Part shown: piece by piece, positions 1 to 7,064 of the stretch
Layout of the letters: the number at the start of each line of letters is the position of its first letter
How positions within the stretch are numbered: position 1 is the first letter of the stretch
Source: Planctomycetia bacterium
GTDB lineage: Bacteria > Planctomycetota > Phycisphaerae > Phycisphaerales > SM1A02
Assembly (NCBI GenBank): GCA_005799205.1
Contig: SYHM01000113.1
Span: forward strand, 1-7,669
Direction: 5' to 3'
DNA: 7,669 nucleotides
Notes under the pieces: generated by a model
What the model saw: the letters and a program-made list of their open reading frames with translations, nothing else
The model's database searches: none
What the model was told of the DNA's origin: nothing
Position numbers and translations under genes: made by a program

Positions 1-288
1 GAAGCCGCCGTAGACGCCGACTCCTGACTTCATGACGTGGAAGATTGTGCGGGTCGCGGAAGTCGTTGGTTTGTAGGTGCCCGCCTTCACCCAGACTTGG
101 TCACCAGAGACTGCGGCGTTCATTGCAGTCGCGACCGCGGCGGGACCGTAGTAGGCATCAGCCCACGATGTGCCGTTGTTGGCACCAGTGGTGAGCGAGC
201 CGTCGACATAGCGGACGGCCCCCGACGCGGCGTGCGCGACGGCGAGGAGTGCGAGCGACGAGACGAGAGTGCAACGTGAAGAGATCAT
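1..288 (-). CDS. Secreted beta-helix / choice-of-anchor type protein, N-terminus only
   Basis: This is the first 96 codons of a gene that runs off the left edge. The start is ATG at 288-286, preceded by a G-rich stretch (GGGG about 5-9 nt upstream) that can serve as a ribosome binding site. Residues 1-24 form a signal peptide: MISSRC, then a hydrophobic stretch TLVSSLALLAVAHA, with cleavage likely near AHA-ASG. The mature start RYVDGS...NNGTSWADAYYG, followed by AMNAAVSGDQVWVKAGTYKPT and ending GVYGGF, matches the opening of planctomycete right-handed parallel beta-helix proteins, where the GTY and YGGF segments begin the helix rungs. It is probably exported or surface-located. The rest of the protein, including any C-terminal anchor, is outside the window, so no substrate or activity can be given. 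It lies outside the putative tRNA-Glu island and probably belongs to the original chromosome. Confidence 0.8.
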   Translation of the reverse strand, partial: MISSRCTLVSSLALLAVAHAASGAVRYVDGSLTTGANNGTSWADAYYGPAAVATAMNAAVSGDQVWVKAGTYKPTTSATRTIFHVMKSGVGVYGGF

Positions 289-330
289 GGTGACCCCACA
301 ACCTACTCCCGAAATGGATGAGCGCAACAG

Positions 331-342
331 TCGGTTGACCGA
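331..342. promoter_or_regulatory. Short palindrome upstream of the beta-helix gene
   Basis: TCGGT-TG-ACCGA is a perfect 5+2+5 inverted repeat. It lies 43 bases upstream of the start codon of the leftward gene and just beyond the 3' end of the tRNA fragment. It could be a repressor site or a minor hairpin. Nothing else supports a role, and a palindrome this short can occur by chance. Confidence 0.15.
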
Positions 343-348
343 ATACAA

Positions 349-403
349 CGAAATGACCCCAATGGGATTCGAACCCATGTGTCCTCCTTGAAAGGGAGGT
401 GTC
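349..403. repeat. 55-bp direct repeat, left copy (candidate att site)
   Basis: This stretch is identical base for base to 7065-7119 and in the same orientation. It spans the last 50 nt of tRNA-Glu(UUC) plus five bases (cgaaa on the plus strand) beyond the tRNA 3' end. Identity stops sharply: base 348 is a against t at 7064, and base 404 is g against c at 7120. A repeat that covers the anticodon loop, T arm and 3' acceptor strand is what integration into a tRNA 3' end leaves behind. The left copy would be the displaced original 3' end. Confidence 0.85.
354..403 (-). pseudogene. tRNA-Glu(UUC) 3' fragment
   Basis: On the minus strand this holds the last 50 nt of a tRNA-Glu: the 3' edge of the D stem (GAC), the anticodon stem CCTCC/GGAGG around loop CTTTCAA (anticodon TTC), the T arm ATGGG-TTCGAAT-CCCAT, the acceptor 3' strand TGGGGTC and discriminator A. 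The 5' acceptor strand and most of the D arm are missing. The sequence upstream (plus strand from 404) cannot pair with the acceptor 3' strand beyond four bases, so a functional tRNA cannot form. It matches the intact gene at 7070-7144 without a mismatch. It is best read as the far end of an integrated element. A tRNA copy decayed in its 5' half is the alternative. Confidence 0.85.
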
Positions 404-483
404 GTCGGCTGGGAGCGATGATGGGCAACAGGGCGTGAGCATGCCAGCGACACTAGGCCAAGGCGGTCCCTGGAATTGTCTGA

Positions 484-1914
484 TCAGGAATGCTTCAACC
501 GACGCCCCCGCACATAGGTCCCGCGTACTGCCGATTCGCGCGCCAACATGATCACCGCAAACAGGTGCGCGTCGCGCGCGCGCGTCGGATCCGGGTTCGT
601 GTACATGTGCTTCAGTGTCATGCCCATCGTTTGGCACCTCGCCGGATCAAGCACGACAAAGTCGGCTTCTTTGCCAACATCGAAGTTTCCGAATCGATCC
701 TCTTGATCAAGCGCGCGTGCGCCAGCCAGCGTGCCCGTAAACAGCAACTCCGCAGGATGCAGCGCGATGGTCTGCTCATCCGTTGGATATGGATCCATTC
801 CAACTGGAATGCCCTCGGACATATGCGCCTTGAAGCAGGCATTCAAAATCTGCGGGATAAAGAACTCGTCGCCGCCCCCGTAGTCACTGCCAAGACCAAT
901 ATTCACCCCTGCGGCCACAGTGCGCCGCCACGGCATTGTTCCAGAGCCGAGGAAGAACTGCGAAACAGGACAGTGCGCAATCGAACTTTTGGTCTCGGCC
1001 AGCCGAGCAAGTTCTTGGTCGGTGCAGTGCACGCAATGGGCGAGCACACTTCGTTTGCCGAGACAACTCGTGCCCCCCACTCGTGAGTTGGGGAGACACT
1101 TTCCGTCATAGATGTCCAAGTAGGAGTCCACCTTGTACATCGCCTTGGCGGTATCAACCTCGCCGGTCTTCGGCCGCGCGTTCTCGTTGAGATGCGATGT
1201 GAAGTAGACGCCGCGATCGCGATACTCCGCATACAGCTCGCCCAAGGCGGTCATTGTCCTTGCCGTGACTGAAAGGCTGAACCGCGGGACGATCGCGACA
1301 AACTGCAGCGCGTCCTTGCGGGCTTCGGGCGTGAGCGGATGCCACTTCTCGATCTCGGCGCGAACCAATCGGACGGCATCCTCTTCCGATGTCCGTTGTT
1401 GAGACCACTCGGGCGCGACCGTCTCCACAGTCCGACCGCACACGATGCGCAATCCGCGCTCCCGCGCCGTCTCAAACAAGCAATCCTGCGCATAGGAGTG
1501 CGCGGAACCGAAGATCAACCCCATGGTGGTTCCCGAGTTGATCATTCGGTCACACCACTCAACTGCTGCGACGCGCGCGTACTGGGGATTCGCCAAGAGC
1601 GCTTCAGATGGAAACACGCAACCGTGCAACCACTCGAGCAGTTGGCCGCCACCGAAGGCGTCACCACAAAACACCTGCGGATAGTGCATGTGGATGTCCA
1701 CAAATCCAGGCATGATGTAGCAACCTGTGTGCGCAATGACGGTGGCGCTCGCCAGCGACGCAGGCCGATCGTTCCAGTTGCCGCAATACACAATGAGACC
1801 GCTCGCATCAACCGCCAAGGCGCCGTCGGGATACGACTCCAGCGCCTGCGCGGACTCGGTGACAATTGGCGCGCCCGCGATATGGAAGATGTGGCCTCTA
1901 TGAATGGTGATCAT
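484..1914 (-). CDS. guaD: Guanine deaminase (zinc amidohydrolase)
   Basis: The 476-residue protein fits the guanine deaminase family (EC 3.5.4.3), which hydrolyses guanine to xanthine and ammonia in purine catabolism. It has no signal peptide, so it should be cytoplasmic. The amidohydrolase metal site is complete: PGFVDIHMHYPQ gives His75 and His77, SHLNEN gives His241 with Glu244 as the expected acid/base, LAHCVH gives His293, and GLGSDYGGG gives Asp344. Gln80 after the HxH motif, PRFSLS at 210-215 and AHCPVSQFFLGSG at 313-325 point to guanine deaminase rather than other amidohydrolases. The start at 1914-1912 is preceded on its strand by AGAGG about 10 nt upstream. It is transcribed away from the ABM-porin pair across a 108-base gap. 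No xanthine dehydrogenase or purine transporter lies nearby. Another aminopurine or pterin substrate cannot be excluded. Confidence 0.85.
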   Translation of the reverse strand: MITIHRGHIFHIAGAPIVTESAQALESYPDGALAVDASGLIVYCGNWNDRPASLASATVIAHTGCYIMPGFVDIHMHYPQVFCGDAFGGGQLLEWLHGCVFPSEALLANPQYARVAAVEWCDRMINSGTTMGLIFGSAHSYAQDCLFETARERGLRIVCGRTVETVAPEWSQQRTSEEDAVRLVRAEIEKWHPLTPEARKDALQFVAIVPRFSLSVTARTMTALGELYAEYRDRGVYFTSHLNENARPKTGEVDTAKAMYKVDSYLDIYDGKCLPNSRVGGTSCLGKRSVLAHCVHCTDQELARLAETKSSIAHCPVSQFFLGSGTMPWRRTVAAGVNIGLGSDYGGGDEFFIPQILNACFKAHMSEGIPVGMDPYPTDEQTIALHPAELLFTGTLAGARALDQEDRFGNFDVGKEADFVVLDPARCQTMGMTLKHMYTNPDPTRARDAHLFAVIMLARESAVRGTYVRGRRLKHS

Positions 1915-1951
1915 TGCGATGCATCCTCTGCTCGGGTCACGAGTGCACTAT

Positions 1952-1996
1952 GATTGACGCCGTACATCCTGCGGCGTGTACAGCGTCTCGTCAATC
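1952..1996. promoter_or_regulatory. Nested inverted repeats in the divergent guaD / ABM intergenic region
   Basis: The 108 bases between the guaD start (1914) and the ABM gene start (2023) contain an 8-bp inverted repeat, GATTGACG at 1952-1959 and CGTCAATC at 1989-1996. Inside it are two competing stems: GTACA 1962-1966 with TGTAC 1977-1981, and ACGCCG 1957-1962 with CGGCGT 1972-1977. The region must hold promoters for both directions, so a shared operator here could control both units. No convincing -35/-10 pair was found, and no known regulator site is recognised. Confidence 0.35.
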
Positions 1997-2022
1997 CCGC
2001 ATGAGAGTAGCGCACACTACGA

Positions 2023-2982
2023 ATGCCTCTGTCTTCACCATCGGATTCGGTCGTCACACTCATGACGATGATGAGTTCGCGTACGCACGCCAACACCCAG
2101 CCCATTGACTACCTCATCAGGCTCATGATGGCGTCTTCGGGCTACGACGGTTTCATCAACGCCGAGCTGACCCCGTCGAACAACCCAGAGGTGAATGAGT
2201 GGCTCTTGGTGCAGCGGTTCAAGTCTCGCCAACAGACCCAGGCATGGTTGGACTCGCCGAGCAACACGATCCTTCTCGCGGAGATCCACGCCCTCCCAGG
2301 TGACGACGGCGTGGAGATTCATCACGAGAAGGCGGGGATGATCGTCGCGCAGGGCAGCGTTACCACAGCGATCGCCACGGAGATTCTGCCTGGACAAGAG
2401 CGCAGTTACGCAAGTCTGGAGTGCAGAATGCAGGCCGCGCAGGCTCGATTCCCTGGATATCGGGGCGTTCACATTCTGCCGCCCACGGAACGATCACAAC
2501 GAATGTGGGTCACGCTGATGCGATTTGACACGGTGGAGAATCTGGAGCGCTGGATGGCGTCCCCGGAGCGCGCACAACTTCTAGGAGAAGCGAAGTCGTT
2601 CGTGAAGTCAACCGACATCAAGCAGGTCGCGGGCTCGTTTCCTGGCTGGATCCCAACCGATGCCAGCGGCAACAGTCCGCCGAACTGGAAGGCCGGCTTG
2701 CTAGTGTTGGTGGGCTTGTATCCAATCGTCACATTCGAGATTCGCTATCTCATGCCGCTGATGGGACCGTGGCCCATGGCCCCAAAGGACTTGCTTGCCA
2801 ATGCGATCAGCGTTGCACTGACCACGTGGATCACCATGCCGCTCTTCGTGACATGGTTTGGCGGCTGGCTGTTCTTGCCGAGGCAAGCGCCGATGAAAGA
2901 CCATGTCAAGGGAACCCTGCTTGTCCTCGGTCTCCTGCTCATCGAGACTCTTGCCATGTGGTATGTGATCCCATCGTCATGA
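2023..2982 (+). CDS. Tandem ABM-domain protein with C-terminal membrane segments (COG3224-like)
   Basis: The 319-residue protein has two antibiotic-biosynthesis-monooxygenase (ABM, dimeric alpha-beta barrel) domains, at about 9-105 and 108-205. Both carry the family signature: NEWLLVQRF...AWLDSPSNTILLAE at 58-87 and MWVTLMRF...RWMASPERAQLLGEA at 161-190, the second preceded by FPGYRGV. A linker with PPNWKAGLLVLVGLYP leads into three likely membrane helices at about 224-247, 257-285 and 296-316. This layout resembles membrane-anchored ABM proteins of the COG3224 type, whose substrate is unknown; no heme or substrate ligand can be assigned here. An in-frame TAG at 2008-2010 limits how early it can start. 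The ATG at 2023 is preferred because SVVTLMTMM supplies the first beta strand of the first domain, but 2062, 2068 or 2071 are possible. Its stop overlaps the porin start. Confidence 0.75.
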   Translation: MPLSSPSDSVVTLMTMMSSRTHANTQPIDYLIRLMMASSGYDGFINAELTPSNNPEVNEWLLVQRFKSRQQTQAWLDSPSNTILLAEIHALPGDDGVEIHHEKAGMIVAQGSVTTAIATEILPGQERSYASLECRMQAAQARFPGYRGVHILPPTERSQRMWVTLMRFDTVENLERWMASPERAQLLGEAKSFVKSTDIKQVAGSFPGWIPTDASGNSPPNWKAGLLVLVGLYPIVTFEIRYLMPLMGPWPMAPKDLLANAISVALTTWITMPLFVTWFGGWLFLPRQAPMKDHVKGTLLVLGLLLIETLAMWYVIPSS

Positions 2983-4343
2983 GCACGATGCCGCACGAGA
3001 CGATTTCCACGCACATCGCGGTTGCACTCCTTGCTGGACTGTCTGGCGCTCTCAGCGCATCACTGGCTGCTCAGTCGCCCGAGTCCGCGGCCTCCCCTGC
3101 CCCCACGCACCCGGTGCTCGACTCTGTGTCAGGCAATCCCGCTGCAGACAACATTGTCCCTGGGACTGGATTCCTTGGTCGCTCCCTTGGTTTCGACGAG
3201 GACTCTGGTCTGCGGGTCGGCGGTCTTTGGCTTGCAGACACAAACGGTCTGCTCAGTGGAGGAGAGGTCCCTGGCGCCTGGAGCTTTAACAGCATGCTGC
3301 TGCTTGGCGTCAACGTCGATGCCGAACGCCTCTTGAACCTTCGCGGCGCGTCGTTCGCGGTTCAGTTCATGCAAGTCGACACCCAGCCGACCAATGCGCA
3401 GGCTGGAAGTGTGCAGGGGTACAACAGCCTTGACGCATCCGCTGGGACTGTCATGGATCGTTCCCAGTTGTATCAAGCCTGGTACTCGCAGGACTTGTGC
3501 GACGACAAAGTCCATGTCCGCGTTGGAAAGCAAGTGCCAACGTATGACTTCGCGAATGTTTCTCGCCCGGTGTCTGCGTCGGATGTCTTGCTCATGATTC
3601 CTGCGGTGACCGGGCTGCTCTACACCCCGATCTACGACTTCCCTTCAATGCTTGGTCCCATCGGCGGCTATTACAACTCTGTCTACGGAGTCTCCGTTGG
3701 CGTTGAAACCACAGACCACTCCTATGTTCGCGTTGGTATCTATGACGGAAATCTTGCCGACGGCGTGCAGACGGGAGTGACTGGACCAACCTTCAATCAG
3801 TACACCTATTCGATCGCCGAAGTGGGACTCGATTGGGTCCTGGATGCCGAGTATCCAGGGGAGTTCGGAATCGGGGCCTGGTATCAGACTGGCGCATTGG
3901 AGGTGACCACTGCGACTGGTGACGTGGTGTCGCAAGATGGAACTGGTGGCGTCTACTTTTTCGGAGGCCAGCGAGTCTGGTCCAATGGTGAGCGCGACGA
4001 TGGCAGATCGGCGCATGAACAATCCATCTCGGCATTCGTTCAGTACGGCATCAACAACTCCACAACGATGTTGATGACTCAATCAGTTGGTGGCGGACTG
4101 ACGGGGTTCGGACTCGTGCCCTCGCGGCCGCGCGATTCGGCGGGAGTCGGCGCTTCACTTGCGTGGTTGAACCCCAACATCTTCGATCGTTCCAGCGAAC
4201 TGATGTTTCAGTGCTACTACCAGTTCCACATCACAGATGGCGTCTTCTTTCAACCTGCGCTCACATACATCCCGACACCTGGAGCGAGTCCACGCGTCAA
4301 CGACTCGCTGGCCATCTCGTTTCGATTGACGACGCTCTTCTGA
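2979..4343 (+). CDS. OprB-family carbohydrate-type porin
   Basis: This is a 454-residue outer-membrane beta-barrel protein. Residues 1-31 form a signal peptide with hydrophobic core IAVALLAGLSGALSASLA and cleavage near SLA-AQ. The mature part alternates short amphipathic strands with Gly/Asp-rich turns. OprB-like segments include LYQAWYSQ...VHVRVGKQVPTYDFA (164-192), YYNSVYGVSVGVETTDHSYVRVGIYDGN (231-258), FGIGAWYQTG (296-305) and the closing DGVFFQPALTYIPTPG...DSLAISFRLTTLF. The C-terminal Phe is the usual outer-membrane insertion signal. OprB proteins allow diffusion of sugars and related small solutes, but specificity cannot be read here. The start codon overlaps the preceding stop as ATGA (2979-2982), which suggests translational coupling; a second ATG at 2988 is possible. 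The open frame continues further upstream inside the ABM gene, but that part lacks porin character. Confidence 0.8.
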   Translation: MSTMPHETISTHIAVALLAGLSGALSASLAAQSPESAASPAPTHPVLDSVSGNPAADNIVPGTGFLGRSLGFDEDSGLRVGGLWLADTNGLLSGGEVPGAWSFNSMLLLGVNVDAERLLNLRGASFAVQFMQVDTQPTNAQAGSVQGYNSLDASAGTVMDRSQLYQAWYSQDLCDDKVHVRVGKQVPTYDFANVSRPVSASDVLLMIPAVTGLLYTPIYDFPSMLGPIGGYYNSVYGVSVGVETTDHSYVRVGIYDGNLADGVQTGVTGPTFNQYTYSIAEVGLDWVLDAEYPGEFGIGAWYQTGALEVTTATGDVVSQDGTGGVYFFGGQRVWSNGERDDGRSAHEQSISAFVQYGINNSTTMLMTQSVGGGLTGFGLVPSRPRDSAGVGASLAWLNPNIFDRSSELMFQCYYQFHITDGVFFQPALTYIPTPGASPRVNDSLAISFRLTTLF

Positions 4344-4437
4344 ACCGCGACTCGCGCTCCAACGATTCAACACACAAAAATGACCCTAAAAATGGCGCCT
4401 CGCGGTTGACTTTGACTCTCTGAATTGCATCTTTCAG

Positions 4438-4460
4438 TGATCGCGGAATCGCGTCGATCA
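4438..4460. promoter_or_regulatory. Inverted repeat upstream of the dockerin-protein gene
   Basis: TGATCG at 4438-4443 and CGATCA at 4455-4460 form a 6-bp inverted repeat with an 11-base spacer, 34 bases upstream of the ATG at 4494. A tandem TTGACTTTGACT at 4406-4417 could supply a -35 element, but no good -10 follows at normal spacing. The 150-base gap from 4344 shows no clear terminator for the porin. The repeat may be an operator or chance. Confidence 0.2.
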
Positions 4461-4493
4461 CCAATCGCTGGCCCCATCCAATGAAAGCGCACA

Positions 4494-6980
4494 ATGCAGA
4501 GTTGTAGTCGCCTTCTCAGATCGATTCCACTGATCGCGAGCCTCTCGATCACGGCGTGGGCTGGGGCAACCCCCCCCCCAGCGTTCGCGTACTTCATCGA
4601 CAATTTCTCGGCAGAGAACATCGAGGCGGCGGTGCCTCAGGGAACGGTCCTCATCGGCTGGGCCACTCCGGCACAGCGACAAGGCATGACCGCGAGTGGC
4701 CGAATCGTCGGCGCGTCTGCAGGGCTCGGCGCGTGCCAGTGCAGCACTCCGATCTGGGGCGATCCGACGGCGAGCGCTTCGCTGGCCTACCTTCTCAACC
4801 ACGCGACTCCCGACATGACCACCCTAGCGGGGCGACTCGCGTTCGCGAACCAGATCCTCGCGGTCGCGGTGGCTCCGACCGAACAACTCGCCTCGGTCGG
4901 CTTCCCAGCCGCCGGCGAGGCAACTCCAACAGCGAAAGGCGGGTATGTCCTGTGGGCGCAAGACCTCGAAGGTCGGGTTGATTCCGGGTGCCAGCCGTTC
5001 GGTATCGGCCCTTCAGACGCAGCGGCGGTCCTCGCACTCATGTGGGCTGGTCGTGAGGTGCTGGGGTCTGACATGGAGATCATTCCGGTTCTGGCAAGCA
5101 TCTTTCTGAAGACACCCGCGGCGTGTTGTGATCTGCGATCCGTCCTTGACGGATCGCCTCAAGACAAGTTCGTCAGTGTTCTCAACCTCAAGGGCACTCT
5201 GAGTGCAGCGAATCAAACAGAACTGGACTTGGACCACATCGACCTCGTGTCGGCATTACACCTCCTGAGCGCCGAAGGCCACCCGTTGATCGACGGCATC
5301 CTGCCCGAACAGTATGCGATCAGTGATTGCGTCATCGCTCCTGATTTTTGCTACACCTGTCAGGAAGTCAATTGCGCGGCAATTCCTGGGAGCTTTTCCA
5401 GTGACACCGTGACCTTCTTCGATCGCACGCTGCCGTACGCCATAATGTCCTCGCATGATTGCCCAAACCAGCTGTTTGTGGAGCCGCCTGCGGGTGGTTG
5501 CCCCGGATTCGCTGACTCGTCCGCTCCGTGGAAAACCTATTACCGCGGCACGATGCCGTTTCAGGCTGGGGTGTATTGGGCTCAGACCACCATCGACCCC
5601 GCGACGGTGTTCGATCCACACCAATATCTGATCCCAACCCCCGCATCATCAGACGGGTCCAACGGGGGGCTCTGTCCTGCCGACATCACTGGAGACAGGA
5701 CCATCGATGGCTCCGATCTTTCGGTGATGTTGGGATCTTGGGGGTCAGCGACACCAACGAGTCCCGCCGACCTCAATGGCGACTTCGAAGTGAATGCCGC
5801 TGACATGACGATTCTTCTCGGAGCGTGGGGAGTCTGCCCCCCCGCCGCTCCGCGCCCCTTGTCTTGGATCAAGGTCCTCGTGGCCGAGGATGTGCCCCCA
5901 ACTTCGCAAGCAGATCTCCAAACCTATGTCGCGAAAATCCAGGTGCTGGCGCCAGCCCTCGAGCAGATCCATCTGCGCTACCGCCCTGACGGCCCAGGGG
6001 ATCAGGCCTACGCCGACCTCATTGGCATGTTTCGCGCGGCGTACGGATCGACCCTCGCGATCGGCTTCCATCCCGACAATTCCTCGGGCAGCTGCGCCCA
6101 ACTGTGGAATTGCCACGACGGTGATTGCGCGACAACGAATGTCGCCACCTGGCAGTGCGTGTTGAGTGCGAGCATCGATGCGATGAATTCGATCAACGCC
6201 ATCGCTGACCCGTACGCAAGCGGAGAGGGGTTCACGATTTTTTCGCTCGAGCAGAGTTATGTCGAGGACATGTCCAACGACTCTCCCAACTATTGGCTGA
6301 GTCACATCAAGGCGACTCTCGGTGGGAGCGCGACATCACTGCGGGCGGTCCACCGAGCGTCTCCACCCGTGAAGTTCGGGACGGTTGGACCGAGCATTGG
6401 TGGACCAGAGATCTACGGTCCCAACGGCTTCGATTTCGGATATCCGCAGATGTACAACCTTCGGAAGGCTCTGCCCAGTGGCTTTGGTGAACTTGTCACT
6501 GCCACCACACCTTACTTTCCCGCCAACAGCGCCCAGGCATGTATTGACGGCGCATCGTTGCCATACTCCGTGGTCGATGTCGATAGCAACGCCGCGTATG
6601 CAAGACCAAAGATCCCATGCTTTGGACCACTCAACGCGCCCAATGTCTACACCTTCAGCGATCCGACCCACCCCGGGCCGGACCCGATACTCGCAGCTGC
6701 ATATGTCGGGTTCTTACTGACCCAGTACCCACCCGTATCCAACATCATTGAGCTCTCAGGAGCGGAGGTGTTCATGATGTTCTCCGGAGAGCCGGACTTC
6801 TTGGGATCCCCAGGATGGACACTCGACAAGATTGACGAGTTCCATCAGCAACTCAATGTGAACTTTGCACTCCTCCAGAGCGTTCCTGGGCTGATCCCCG
6901 CTGGAGGTGCCGACCCGAAATCCCTGCAATACGGAATCTGGAACTTCGGTTCGATCCTGGATCGCATCGTTTTGCCCTAA
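4494..6980 (+). CDS. Large secreted protein with internal dockerin-type EF-hand pair; function unknown
   Basis: This 828-residue protein begins with a signal peptide (1 to about 25; hydrophobic core IPLIASLSITAWA). The N-terminal part to about 380 is Cys-rich (for example CQC at 81-83, CC at 211-212, CYTC at 286-289) and matches no family I recognise. Residues 394-416 and 424-446 form a dockerin-type pair: DITGDRTIDGSD and DLNGDFEVNAAD are calcium-loop-like, each followed by a helix ending LGSWG or LGAWG. The C-terminal part (455-828) has strand-like segments such as WIKVLVAED, TLAIGFHPDN, FTIFSLEQ, VKFGTVGPS, FDFGYPQMYN and IIELSGAEVFMMF, separated by likely helices. That spacing suggests a TIM-barrel, perhaps hydrolase-like, with Glu585, Glu753 and Glu758 as conceivable active residues; this is speculation. 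The dockerin pair sits mid-protein instead of at the end. A run of ten C (4570-4579) encodes T-P-P-P just after the signal peptide. Confidence 0.75.
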   Translation: MQSCSRLLRSIPLIASLSITAWAGATPPPAFAYFIDNFSAENIEAAVPQGTVLIGWATPAQRQGMTASGRIVGASAGLGACQCSTPIWGDPTASASLAYLLNHATPDMTTLAGRLAFANQILAVAVAPTEQLASVGFPAAGEATPTAKGGYVLWAQDLEGRVDSGCQPFGIGPSDAAAVLALMWAGREVLGSDMEIIPVLASIFLKTPAACCDLRSVLDGSPQDKFVSVLNLKGTLSAANQTELDLDHIDLVSALHLLSAEGHPLIDGILPEQYAISDCVIAPDFCYTCQEVNCAAIPGSFSSDTVTFFDRTLPYAIMSSHDCPNQLFVEPPAGGCPGFADSSAPWKTYYRGTMPFQAGVYWAQTTIDPATVFDPHQYLIPTPASSDGSNGGLCPADITGDRTIDGSDLSVMLGSWGSATPTSPADLNGDFEVNAADMTILLGAWGVCPPAAPRPLSWIKVLVAEDVPPTSQADLQTYVAKIQVLAPALEQIHLRYRPDGPGDQAYADLIGMFRAAYGSTLAIGFHPDNSSGSCAQLWNCHDGDCATTNVATWQCVLSASIDAMNSINAIADPYASGEGFTIFSLEQSYVEDMSNDSPNYWLSHIKATLGGSATSLRAVHRASPPVKFGTVGPSIGGPEIYGPNGFDFGYPQMYNLRKALPSGFGELVTATTPYFPANSAQACIDGASLPYSVVDVDSNAAYARPKIPCFGPLNAPNVYTFSDPTHPGPDPILAAAYVGFLLTQYPPVSNIIELSGAEVFMMFSGEPDFLGSPGWTLDKIDEFHQQLNVNFALLQSVPGLIPAGGADPKSLQYGIWNFGSILDRIVLP
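4570..4579 (+). repeat. C10 homopolymer tract inside the dockerin-protein gene
   Basis: Ten consecutive C residues encode the Thr-Pro-Pro-Pro stretch at codons 26-29, directly after the signal peptide. Tracts of this length are prone to replication slippage. Loss or gain of one base would shift the frame and abolish nearly the whole mature protein. As read here the tract is in frame and the gene is intact. Confidence 0.9.
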
Positions 6981-7064
6981 AGCGATTCGGGACCGCCGAC
7001 GCCCAGTCTGCCACCCGATGTCCACCGCGCGGCAATTCGCATCCGACGTCGCAACCCGGCGTAT

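Noticed and set aside
458..473. Hairpin downstream of guaD as a terminator (CCAAGG/CCCTGG)
   Set aside because: The stem is short with one mismatch and no T-run follows on the minus strand, so it is not a convincing intrinsic terminator.
158..637. Open frame of 159 codons on the minus strand
   Set aside because: It runs through the tRNA fragment and overlaps both the beta-helix gene and guaD in another frame. The part that recurs near 7100 is just translated tRNA sequence.
490..1086. Open frame of 198 codons on the plus strand
   Set aside because: It lies entirely antisense to guaD, has an Arg/His-rich composition typical of a shadow frame in GC-rich DNA, and matches no family.
2769..2978. 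Upstream extension of the porin reading frame to an ATG at 2769
   Set aside because: It would overlap the 3' end of the ABM gene by over 200 bases. The extra residues are polar and unlike a porin, and the ATGA start at 2979 begins directly with a signal peptide.
4343..4407. AACCGCG / CGCGGTT inverted repeat after the porin stop
   Set aside because: The arms are only 7 bases and 51 bases apart, with no T-run. It does not form a plausible terminator hairpin.
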